A DNA stretch of 13,360 nucleotides from QNBT01 sp964563335. Lineage in GTDB: Bacteria; Planctomycetota; Phycisphaerae; Sedimentisphaerales; Anaerohalosphaeraceae. Of the stretch, positions 6,508 through 13,360 are shown piece after piece. Position 1 is the stretch's first letter, and each line of letters starts with the position of its first letter. The translations under genes and the position numbers were made by a program. Where the stretch lies: positions 1 to 13,360 of the forward strand of contig CAZLWL010000071.1 of the NCBI GenBank assembly GCA_964563335.1. The letters are read 5' to 3'. Under the pieces are notes generated by a model. That model saw only the letters and a program-made list of their open reading frames with translations, was not told the origin of the DNA and made no database searches.

Positions 6508-6521
6508 TGGAATTGTAAAAA

Positions 6522-8000
6522 ATGGGACTTAAGCTTTACAACAGTCTGACAAGAAACAAGGATGTTTTTGAGCCTTTGGAAAAAGGCAGGGTCGGGATGT
6601 ATGTCTGTGGGCCGACCGTATATGGCCACGCACATTTGGGACACGCGAAAAGCTACGTTAGCTTAGACGTTCTTCTCCGTTATCTTAGCTATTTGGGATA
6701 TAGCGTGACCTACGTGCAGAATATAACAGACGTAGGTCATTTGACCGACGATGCGGACGAAGGTGAGGATAAGATTGTCGAAGCGGCGAAAAAGGAAAAG
6801 AAGCATCCGATGGCCGTGGCCGAATTTTATACGCGAAGCTATTTTGATGATATGGATAGACTAAACTGCCTCCGACCGGATATCAGTCCGAGAGCAAGCG
6901 GCCATATCACCGAGCAGATAGACCTGGTAAAGATACTGCTGGACAAGGGCTGCGCTTATGAAGCTAACGGCTCGGTCTACTTCGATGTATCTAAATTTCC
7001 TGACTACGGGAAACTTTCGGGCAGAAATGTGGATGAGATGTTGGCCGGCGCTCGTGTAGAGGTTTCGCCGGACAAGAAGGCACCTGTTGATTTCGCGCTT
7101 TGGAAGAAAGCGGAGCCGAACCACGTTATGCAGTGGCCGAGTCCCTGGGGGATGGGTTATCCGGGGTGGCACCTCGAATGCTCGGTAATGAGTATGAAAT
7201 ACCTCGGCAAGACCTTTGATATCCACGGCGGCGGACTCGAAAACCAGTTTCCACACCACGAGTGCGAAATTGCTCAGTCCGAGGCGGCCAATGGTGTCCA
7301 GTTCGTTCGATACTGGGTGCACCATAATATGGTCACCGTTGACGGCCAAAAGATGGGCAAAAGCTTGAACAATTTTATCACTCTAAAGCAGGCGTTTTCC
7401 GGCGCGCACGAGAGGTTGACCAGAAGTTATGACCCGCTGGCGATAAGACAGTTAATATTGAACAGCCATTACAGAAGCCCATTGGATTTTTCGGATGCGG
7501 CTTTGTTCGCGGCCCAGAGCGGCTATGAAAAGATAACCAAGACAGTCAAGGCTGTGCGCAAAAGAATCAGTACTGCTGCGGAAGGCAAACCAGATGAAGC
7601 AGTAGCAGACCAGTTGAAACAGTTGAGAGAAAAATTTGAAGCTGCGATGGATGATGATTTGAATACCTCGATTGCGATGTCGGTTATCTTTGATATGGTT
7701 CGACTGGCTAACGGGCTTCTCGAAGACAGCAATACAACCGCGGCGACCCTTAGTGTAGTCGAGGTTTTGTTTGGCCGATTGGGTGGTGAGGTGTTGGGAA
7801 TTGTAAAAGACGATTACCCGGAAATGAGCCCGGAAGATGAGCAAATGCTGGATAAGCTGGTCAACGTCTTGATTGAGCAGCGAAATGAAGCTCGCAGAGA
7901 AAAAAATTTTGGCGCTGCAGATGCCGTTCGCGACAAACTAAATGAAATCGGCATTGTTCTGGAAGACAGGCCGGACAAGACTGAGTGGAGGAGGAAATGA
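6522..8000 (+). CDS. cysS: Cysteinyl-tRNA synthetase
   Basis: Class I synthetase that charges tRNA-Cys with cysteine. The 492-residue product shows the whole catalytic core: zinc ligand Cys29 in YVCGPTVYG, the HIGH motif as HLGH (38-41), zinc ligands Cys220 in WHLECS and His245/Glu249 in FPHHECE, and the KMSKS motif as KMGKS (277-281). The helical tRNA-binding domain with DDDLNTS and the C-terminal segment FGAADAVRDKLNEIGIVLEDRPDKTEW are standard. ATG 6522 gives the normal N-terminus; only a weak GTGGA lies upstream. The stop codon overlaps the ruvC start by four bases (ATGA), so cysS is co-transcribed with ruvC and ruvA. Confidence 0.98.
   Translation: MGLKLYNSLTRNKDVFEPLEKGRVGMYVCGPTVYGHAHLGHAKSYVSLDVLLRYLSYLGYSVTYVQNITDVGHLTDDADEGEDKIVEAAKKEKKHPMAVAEFYTRSYFDDMDRLNCLRPDISPRASGHITEQIDLVKILLDKGCAYEANGSVYFDVSKFPDYGKLSGRNVDEMLAGARVEVSPDKKAPVDFALWKKAEPNHVMQWPSPWGMGYPGWHLECSVMSMKYLGKTFDIHGGGLENQFPHHECEIAQSEAANGVQFVRYWVHHNMVTVDGQKMGKSLNNFITLKQAFSGAHERLTRSYDPLAIRQLILNSHYRSPLDFSDAALFAAQSGYEKITKTVKAVRKRISTAAEGKPDEAVADQLKQLREKFEAAMDDDLNTSIAMSVIFDMVRLANGLLEDSNTTAATLSVVEVLFGRLGGEVLGIVKDDYPEMSPEDEQMLDKLVNVLIEQRNEARREKNFGAADAVRDKLNEIGIVLEDRPDKTEWRRK
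7987..7994 (+). promoter_or_regulatory. Strong ribosome binding site for ruvC inside cysS
   Basis: GGAGGAGG sits inside the last codons of cysS, just before ATG 7997. It fixes the ruvC start there rather than at the in-frame GTG at 7985, which would lie upstream of this site and add four non-conserved residues. Confidence 0.75.
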
Positions 8001-8497
8001 AAATCCTCGGTATCGATCCGGGTCTGCAGGTTTGCGGATATGCCTGTTTAGAGACAAGCTCAGCAGGGGAAAAGTTGGTTGAAGCCGGCGTCTTTCGCAC
8101 AAGTGGTGGCCCGGCAATAGAAGCAAAGCTCAATCAAATTGCTGAAGACACCGGGTCGCTGCTGGAAAAATTCAGGCCTGAGATTGTAGCGGTGGAAGAA
8201 TTATATTCGCACTACGCGCATCCCAAAACAGCAATATTGATGGGACATGCAAGGGGCGTTATACTGCAAAAATGTGCGGAGGCAGCAGTGGATGTTAGAA
8301 GCTTTAGTGCGACGCGGATAAAAAAATCAATTACCGGCAACGGCAGGGCGTCAAAGGAACAAATGCAAAGAACCATTCAAACGCTTTTGTCTTTGCCGGG
8401 TGTTCCGGAGCCGAACGATGTTGCCGATGCAATAGCAGTTGCGATTTGCTGCGCAAATTCTATAAGCCGTGGCTCTGTGGTGACTGGCAGATTATGA
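7997..8497 (+). CDS. ruvC: Crossover junction endodeoxyribonuclease RuvC
   Basis: Holliday-junction resolvase of the RNase H fold, acting as a dimer with RuvAB. The 166-residue protein begins MKILGIDPGL and carries the four acidic metal-binding residues: Asp7, Glu67 in AVEELY, and Asp141 and Asp144 in NDVADAIAVA, at positions close to those of E. coli RuvC. A central basic stretch (ATRIKKSITGNGRASKEQM) matches the DNA-contacting region. The start at ATG 7997 overlaps the cysS stop as ATGA and is preceded by GGAGGAGG. Its own stop overlaps ruvA in the same way. Confidence 0.96.
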   Translation: MKILGIDPGLQVCGYACLETSSAGEKLVEAGVFRTSGGPAIEAKLNQIAEDTGSLLEKFRPEIVAVEELYSHYAHPKTAILMGHARGVILQKCAEAAVDVRSFSATRIKKSITGNGRASKEQMQRTIQTLLSLPGVPEPNDVADAIAVAICCANSISRGSVVTGRL

Positions 8498-9123
8498 TAG
8501 CACGTATCGAAGGCAAACTCGCCAATCTCAACAGTGACAGTGCCCTCGTGCAGGTTGGGGCGGTCGGTTACGAGGTGATGCTGCCAGGTTACTGTGTAAG
8601 TGCGCTTGGCGACAAAGTCGGCACAGACATTGCCCTCTGCACGATGGAATACTATGAAGGGACACCGGCTGGCGGTAACTTGATACCGAGGATGGTTGGT
8701 TTTTTGAATGAGGGCGAAAGGGACTTCTTCACGAAATTTATCAGCGTCAAAGGGATAGGTATAAAAAAGGGATTAAGGTCACTGAGTATGCCGATTGCTA
8801 CTATAGCTGCGGCGATAGAAAATGGCGACGACAAGGCGCTTACGGCACTTCCGGAAATAGGAAAGAGGACCGCCCAGCAAATCATAGCTGAATTACGCGG
8901 CAAGATGGAGACTTTTGCAATCGGGGCCGAGGTAGTCAGGCCGCAAGAGATAAGATTCAAACCGTTCCAGGCTGAGGCGCTTGAGATTCTTATAGCCTGG
9001 GGTGAAAAAAGAAGCGAGGCGATGGAACTAATCGAATTGGCGTGTGACAGGCACCCCGAGGTAAATTCGGCGGAAGAGCTGGTGCCTTTGGTCTACAGAT
9101 TGAAACAAGGAATAGAAGTCTAA
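8494..9123 (+). CDS. ruvA: Holliday junction branch migration protein RuvA
   Basis: RuvA tetramers bind the four-way junction and load RuvB. The 209-residue protein starts MIARIEGKL with an OB-fold domain (about 1-62), followed by two helix-hairpin-helix motifs, VKGIGIKKGL and LPEIGKRTAQQIIAEL, and a C-terminal RuvB-binding domain. ATG 8494 overlaps the ruvC stop (ATGA) and gives the canonical N-terminus; the reading frame stays open further into ruvC, but those extra residues are not conserved. Few purines precede the start, so translation probably depends on coupling to ruvC. The first hairpin has KK where GPK is more usual. Confidence 0.95.
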   Translation: MIARIEGKLANLNSDSALVQVGAVGYEVMLPGYCVSALGDKVGTDIALCTMEYYEGTPAGGNLIPRMVGFLNEGERDFFTKFISVKGIGIKKGLRSLSMPIATIAAAIENGDDKALTALPEIGKRTAQQIIAELRGKMETFAIGAEVVRPQEIRFKPFQAEALEILIAWGEKRSEAMELIELACDRHPEVNSAEELVPLVYRLKQGIEV

Positions 9124-9207
9124 AGGCGTAAAATCCAAAATTAGATGAGTTTTGAGTTTTGCATTATGGTTTTTCACTTTTAGTTTTCAGTTTTTAGTTT
9201 TCATATT
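9124..9207 (+). repeat. T-rich degenerate repeat spacer between ruvA and ruvB
   Basis: The 84-base spacer contains GAGTTTTGAGTTTTG and then TAGTTTTCA at 9181-9189 and 9195-9203, a 14-base period. It runs up to the ruvB ATG without any ribosome-binding-like purine tract. No gene or hairpin terminator is visible. Confidence 0.6.
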
Positions 9208-10260
9208 ATGGCAATAGGTAGAATCATAGGTGGAAAGGCGCTCAGCGAACAGGAAGAAAGCTTTAATGTGTCACTTCGGCCTAAGTATCTGGACGAGTGC
9301 GTTGGCCAGTGCAATGTTAGGGAAAAGCTTTCAATTGCGATAACAGCGGCAAAGCAAAGGTCTGAGCCGTTGGAGCATATCTTGTTTTACGGCCCGCCGG
9401 GCCTTGGCAAGACCACGCTGGCTAATGTTGTTGCAAACGAGATGGCGGCCAACATCCGCTGCTCATCAGGCCCGGCTCTCGTCAAACAAGGTGACGTGAT
9501 GGGCCTTTTGAGCAATATAAACACCGGGGATATACTTTTTATCGATGAGGTCCATCGGCTCAGCACGCCAGTCGAAGAGTTTATCTATCCGGCGATGGAG
9601 GAGTTCAAGGTTGACTTTACCGTTGACAGCGGGCTGCACGCAAAGACGATAAACTTTCCGCTCAAGCGTTTTACTTTGGTTGGCGCAACAACGCGGGCAG
9701 GCCTGCTCAGTGCTCCGCTTCGCAGCCGATTCGGGATGTTGTATCATTTGGATTTTTACACTCCAGAGGAACTGACGCAGATTTTACGCAGGTCGGCCGG
9801 TTTGCTGCAACTGCACTGTGAGGATGACACGCTGGAACTGATTGCGGCCCGGTCCCGGGGGACACCTCGGGTAGCTAATCGACTGCTAAAACGTGTAAGG
9901 GACTACGCTCAGGTCAAAGGCGAAGGGGTCCTCAGCGTCGATATTGTTGAAAGTGCGCTCAAGATGGAGCAGATTGATTCACTGGGTTTGGATGAGCTGG
10001 ACAAAGCCCTCCTGCGCGCGCTGGTCAATGTTTATGATGGTGGGCCGGCCGGAGTCGATGCAATCGCCGCCACACTCGGAGAGGAAAGGGACACTCTTGA
10101 GGACGTGGTTGAGCCGTATCTTCTGCAGATTGGTTTTCTGCGTCGGACCAAGCGCGGCAGAGAAATCACCAAACAGGCCCGCGAGCATCTGGGACTAAAG
10201 TTGACTAAAAAGAAACATACCATCACTCAGCCGGAGCTTTTCGAGCAGGACGGGCAATAA
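9208..10260 (+). CDS. ruvB: Holliday junction branch migration ATPase RuvB
   Basis: Hexameric AAA+ motor that drives branch migration with RuvA. The 350-residue protein shows Walker A GPPGLGKT (62-69), Walker B IDEVH (112-116), sensor 1 GATTRAG (159-165), the arginine-finger segment APLRSRFG (169-176), sensor 2 in GTPRVANR and a C-terminal winged-helix domain ending with GFLRRTKRGRE. Length and motif order are normal. ATG 9208 gives the usual N-terminus but is preceded by the T-rich repeat without a Shine-Dalgarno sequence. It lies 84 bases after ruvA, so read-through is plausible though it is not overlapped like the cysS-ruvC-ruvA chain. Confidence 0.98.
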   Translation: MAIGRIIGGKALSEQEESFNVSLRPKYLDECVGQCNVREKLSIAITAAKQRSEPLEHILFYGPPGLGKTTLANVVANEMAANIRCSSGPALVKQGDVMGLLSNINTGDILFIDEVHRLSTPVEEFIYPAMEEFKVDFTVDSGLHAKTINFPLKRFTLVGATTRAGLLSAPLRSRFGMLYHLDFYTPEELTQILRRSAGLLQLHCEDDTLELIAARSRGTPRVANRLLKRVRDYAQVKGEGVLSVDIVESALKMEQIDSLGLDELDKALLRALVNVYDGGPAGVDAIAATLGEERDTLEDVVEPYLLQIGFLRRTKRGREITKQAREHLGLKLTKKKHTITQPELFEQDGQ

Positions 10261-10291
10261 ACTTGGCAAGTGCAGCGTAAGTTACGAAATT

Positions 10292-11344
10292 ATGAAGATA
10301 CTCTTTGGAGTTTTTGATTGGGGGCTGGGCCACGCAACAAGAGACATCCCTTTAATTGCGGAGCTTCTGAAAAAAAACCAGGTGCACATATTATCGACCG
10401 GCTGGGCGTTGAAAGTCCTGAAAGGCCGATTTAAAAATAAATGTGAATACTATGATGTTCCAAGCATTTATCTGCCTTATACGAAGAGCCGTTTCTTTAA
10501 GCTTAAGTTTACTTTTACTTCTCCCTGGATGATTAAGAGTTTGAAGTATGCGAGGAGGAAATCGGTAAAAATAATTGCCGGGCACTTTGACAAGGTAATC
10601 TCCGACTGCAGGTACGATGTATATGACAGTCCCGACAACTCCTATCTTATAAATCATCAGTTGAGATTCAAGACCCCACTCGGAACCGAGAGGATTGCGG
10701 AGAAATGGCTTGCATCGAGGATGAAAAAATACAAATATGTTATCGTGCCTGACTTTGAGGGACAAAACCTTTCCGGAAAGCTCTCTCACAATTTAAGGTA
10801 TGTAAACGAAGATAAAATAAGGTACATCGGGATACTTTCACACCTGAAAAAAAGAGACACAGACGAAGATGTAGAATATTTCATTTCGCTTTCGGGTCCG
10901 GAACCACAAAGAACCGTCTTTGAGAAAAGGGTCCTTGCCGCCTTGAATCAATTAAGAGGGAAAATCATAATTGCAGGCGGAAATCCTGATGGCGCATCAA
11001 AGAATCTTCCCGGTAACGTTGAGTACTATAGTTTTCTAAACACAAAGCAGCAGGAAGATATTATGAATCGCGCAAAATTCATAATAGCTCGCTCAGGATA
11101 CAGCACGATAATGGAGCTTGCAGAGCTAAACAAGACAAAAGTGCTTCTGGTGCCGACGCCGGGACAAAGTGAACAGGAATATCTGGCAGACTATTACGAG
11201 AGAAAGAAGTACTTTCATCACGTCAGCCAGTACCGTCTTAAACTAAAAAAAGACATTAGAAAAGCAAGAAAATTCAAGGTGTTCGCTCCTCCCTGGAAGA
11301 CCAAAGAATCTGTGAGAAAATTTATGGCGGTGATTAACGCTTAG
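10292..11344 (+). CDS. MurG-like (GT28-type, GT-B fold) glycosyltransferase
   Basis: Cytoplasmic or membrane-associated sugar transferase of unknown substrate. The 350-residue protein has the N-terminal glycine-rich GLGHATRD (11-18), typical of nucleotide-sugar GT-B enzymes, then VISDCRYDVYDSP (102-114) and NHQL (121-124), as in the family often named UDP-GlcNAc:LPS transferase-related. The C-terminal half has IIIAGGNPDG (225-234) and the donor-binding region RSGYSTIMELAELNKTKVLL (267-286) followed by PTPGQSEQEYLA. It is too divergent to be MurG itself. It starts 31 bases after ruvB and may be read from the same transcript, but its base composition is AT-richer (sampled stretches about 35-40% GC, against nearly 60% in a ruvB stretch) and it is rich in Lys, suggesting transfer or different selection. 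The Shine-Dalgarno sequence is weak. Confidence 0.82.
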   Translation: MKILFGVFDWGLGHATRDIPLIAELLKKNQVHILSTGWALKVLKGRFKNKCEYYDVPSIYLPYTKSRFFKLKFTFTSPWMIKSLKYARRKSVKIIAGHFDKVISDCRYDVYDSPDNSYLINHQLRFKTPLGTERIAEKWLASRMKKYKYVIVPDFEGQNLSGKLSHNLRYVNEDKIRYIGILSHLKKRDTDEDVEYFISLSGPEPQRTVFEKRVLAALNQLRGKIIIAGGNPDGASKNLPGNVEYYSFLNTKQQEDIMNRAKFIIARSGYSTIMELAELNKTKVLLVPTPGQSEQEYLADYYERKKYFHHVSQYRLKLKKDIRKARKFKVFAPPWKTKESVRKFMAVINA

Positions 11345-11426
11345 CATAGTGTCGGTCCTCTCAGGTAATACGCCTCCAGCCTTATAAGAATAAATTACTC
11401 AAGTGAACGTCGCCGAGCCGGAAATG

Positions 11427-13295
11427 TCATCGGGCGGGGCCTGCAATCTCGCGGCTGTGCCCAACTGCTGGGACATCGAAGGGGACATAAGAACTTTGTT
11501 GCCAGTTCCACTGAAGCCATCTCAGACTCAGGTCGTCAAGTGAAACGTCGAACCTGAATGAAACCTCGCTTGGCTGGCCATCGTCGTCAACGGCGATGAC
11601 CTCAACGGTTAAGCGGGGCAGCACGACTTTTTCACCGGCTCGAAATGGAAATTTCTTGTCTCGGAACGCATCATTGAAATGCTTGTAGAAGTAAACAAAA
11701 GGTGAGCCGACCCGCTTTTGATATGACAGAATATTGCCGGCTTTGGCTCTGAGCAAAAGGGTCTTTTCATCCGTTCGCGTAATTTCGAGCGGTCCAAAAC
11801 CGGGTGCCAGTGTGCGGATAGCTCGCGGCAAGGACTGGCCGTGATGGGCCCGGAAGCTGGGAACATAAAATAAAGTGAATGGGCTGGGTGCGCTAACTAT
11901 CACAAGGTCCTGACTTTCTACTCCCGGCAGCGAGCCAACCTGCATCGTTGACTTGAATCGGCCGTGGATGAATTCGATAATCTTTGGCTGTGCAATTCGT
12001 CCGGCCGCCGCCAATACTACGTGAACCATTAAGAGTATTATGACAAGCACACGGGACGTTGTCCGCCATAACCAGTTTCTTGGCAGCCAGTCTTCTTTAG
12101 CCTGTAACGCTCCAGCAAACTGTGCTATCAAACCAAAGGCTCCAATTGCGACGAAAAGCAGATTACGATTCATAGGCAAACTGGCGCAGATTGGCACGAC
12201 CGACAGCAGCATCGCAATGAACCAAAATCTCGCCACGCGATTATTACGAAGCAGAGGCAAAAATATGAAAAATATCAGGGCAAGCACCCCTACAGAAACC
12301 TCCCAGGCAATTACCTGCTCCCGCCAATAGACAAAACTAAACATCTCGGCTGGCAGAGGGCTCCACTGGGCCATAAGCAGAATTGGGCCTCTCACCAGTG
12401 CCGCCCAGGCAAAACGAAGCGGCTCACCGGCCGGGTCAATAATGAAGCCGCTGCTGTATGCGCCGTGACCAAGTGCGTTATAGACTATGCGCCAAAAGAC
12501 TATCACCGAAAGTGCCGGGACCAAACTGAGCCCTCGCCGAAGCCGGCTTGTACGGTCGAGAACAAGAGCGTATGCGAAAAGATAAGCGAAAGTTGTGATA
12601 CCGGCTTCGCTTGACAATAGTGAAGCAAGCAGGCAAAAAGGAGCGACTATGCCGGCAGCCACCGAATGATATTGGCGCCATCGATGATGAGCAAGTAGGG
12701 TTAGAATTGCGAACACTAATGATATCAGGAGGCTCCTGTTTGCCAGCCACATTGCGGGGAAGTAGTTACTGTCATCCAAAAGGTAAAGTAGCGCCGCCAG
12801 TCCAGCCACCCAGGCCGGTGCCATCAGCCGTCGATAGAGGATTGCAACCAGAAGTATCGCCGCCGCGAACCAGAAAAGATTATGTGCGTGCATCATCGCT
12901 GCTGAATCCGGTTCGAGACGATAGTCAAGCCAGTGGGTAAAGCTGTCCAGCGGCCGCCAGTTGGAGGCTTTGTAATCATCACTGGTCCACCAGGGCAGAA
13001 CGCCGTAGTCTTTTAGTCTCCTGGTATCGCTCCTGGTATGGACACTGCTGTTCAGTTCCAACAGTACAGTGGACAATTTGCCGGAGTTATCGGGGACCAT
13101 ACCCGTGTCGTGTAATCGCTCGGGCAGTCCGGAAGGGTCAACTAATTTTACCCAATGTCGCAGGTCGTCCATCGGTCCCCAGCCTGCTTTTAGAGTCGCA
13201 AGCATAATTACAAAGGCCAGAACGGCTAAGATGCCTGGCAGGTATCGATGTTCCAGAACCTTTTGCAGCAGACCGTAGGTTTTCTTATCCGCCAT
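11427..13295 (-). CDS. GT-C-like multi-pass membrane protein with soluble C-terminal domain
   Basis: A 622-residue integral membrane protein with about 11-12 hydrophobic segments between residues 19 and 432 (for instance 19-36, 137-154, 185-202, 211-246, 255-274, 330-372, 378-398 and 413-432). The first extracytoplasmic loop has GPMDD (40-44), like the acidic motif of GT-C glycosyltransferases, and NWRPLDSFTHWLDYRL plus HAHNLFWF (112-144) recalls the RPL...D...H..N pattern of oligosaccharide or protein O-glycosyl transferase families. Residues 433-622 form a soluble, probably beta-rich domain I do not recognise. ATG at 13295 is preferred over the in-frame TTG at 13316 because AGAGGGAG lies between them. 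It is convergent with the glycosyltransferase gene. Transferase activity is inferred; a non-catalytic relative is possible. Confidence 0.65.
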   Translation of the reverse strand: MADKKTYGLLQKVLEHRYLPGILAVLAFVIMLATLKAGWGPMDDLRHWVKLVDPSGLPERLHDTGMVPDNSGKLSTVLLELNSSVHTRSDTRRLKDYGVLPWWTSDDYKASNWRPLDSFTHWLDYRLEPDSAAMMHAHNLFWFAAAILLVAILYRRLMAPAWVAGLAALLYLLDDSNYFPAMWLANRSLLISLVFAILTLLAHHRWRQYHSVAAGIVAPFCLLASLLSSEAGITTFAYLFAYALVLDRTSRLRRGLSLVPALSVIVFWRIVYNALGHGAYSSGFIIDPAGEPLRFAWAALVRGPILLMAQWSPLPAEMFSFVYWREQVIAWEVSVGVLALIFFIFLPLLRNNRVARFWFIAMLLSVVPICASLPMNRNLLFVAIGAFGLIAQFAGALQAKEDWLPRNWLWRTTSRVLVIILLMVHVVLAAAGRIAQPKIIEFIHGRFKSTMQVGSLPGVESQDLVIVSAPSPFTLFYVPSFRAHHGQSLPRAIRTLAPGFGPLEITRTDEKTLLLRAKAGNILSYQKRVGSPFVYFYKHFNDAFRDKKFPFRAGEKVVLPRLTVEVIAVDDDGQPSEVSFRFDVSLDDLSLRWLQWNWQQSSYVPFDVPAVGHSREIAGPAR

Positions 13296-13306
13296 AAGCT
13301 CCCTCT
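13296..13306 (-). promoter_or_regulatory. Ribosome binding site deciding the start of the membrane protein
   Basis: On the - strand AGAGGGAG (13306-13299) precedes ATG 13295, with AGAGG six bases from the start. The upstream in-frame TTG at 13316 would place this purine run inside the coding sequence. Confidence 0.5.
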
Positions 13307-13360
13307 TATGAACCAATATTTCCTGAACCGGCTACGCTACTGTTACAAAGTTTTTACGCA

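Noticed and set aside
6861..7349. 162-codon open frame on the - strand inside cysS
   Set aside because: Antisense to the catalytic core of cysS; no family resemblance.
11345..11426. Bidirectional terminator between the convergent envelope genes
   Set aside because: Only a six-pair stem with a long loop can be drawn, so there is not enough to call.
13317..13360. Promoter for the - strand membrane protein gene
   Set aside because: TTGTAA is present on the - strand but no -10 box at suitable distance could be found before the start.

Overview
The window holds twelve protein-coding genes on a bacterial chromosome of medium GC content. Eleven lie on the + strand and one, at the right end, on the - strand. 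I see no rRNA, tRNA, CRISPR array, insertion sequence or phage gene. No taxonomic marker is present. My tentative guess is an environmental Planctomycetota-like bacterium (Phycisphaerae type), from the overall style: housekeeping genes in short operons, degenerate tandem repeats in the spacers, and a large GT-C-like membrane protein. This is a low-confidence inference.

Left part (1-3030): two tandem paralogous GTPases of the tubulin/FtsZ superfamily. Both have a complete superfamily core with a tubulin-like GQCGG nucleotide loop and a GGGTG signature loop, but each carries a different N-terminal extension. The first (cut by the window edge) has a Lys/Ala/His-rich tail built from a 22-residue repeat. 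The second has a Rho_N/SAP-like segment followed by a four-cysteine motif. Each gene is followed by a related long hairpin, so the duplication unit seems to have included the 3' end. This pair is the most unusual content of the window and a candidate for an undescribed cytoskeletal or DNA-tethering system.

Middle part (3130-10260): housekeeping metabolism and DNA repair. accD (fatty acid synthesis) is followed by a 277-base spacer with degenerate repeats. Then hisC, hisB (dehydratase domain only) and ispF form a tight group (histidine and isoprenoid synthesis). cysS, ruvC and ruvA are chained by 4-base start/stop overlaps. ruvB follows after an 84-base T-rich repeat spacer. RuvA and RuvB make the Holliday-junction branch-migration motor and RuvC is the resolvase, so the complete RuvABC set is here.

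Right part (10292-13295): two likely cell-envelope sugar genes in convergent orientation. One is an AT-richer MurG-like (GT28-type, GT-B fold) glycosyltransferase on the + strand. The other is a roughly 12-helix GT-C-like membrane protein with a soluble C-terminal domain on the - strand. Their sugar substrates cannot be read from the sequence.
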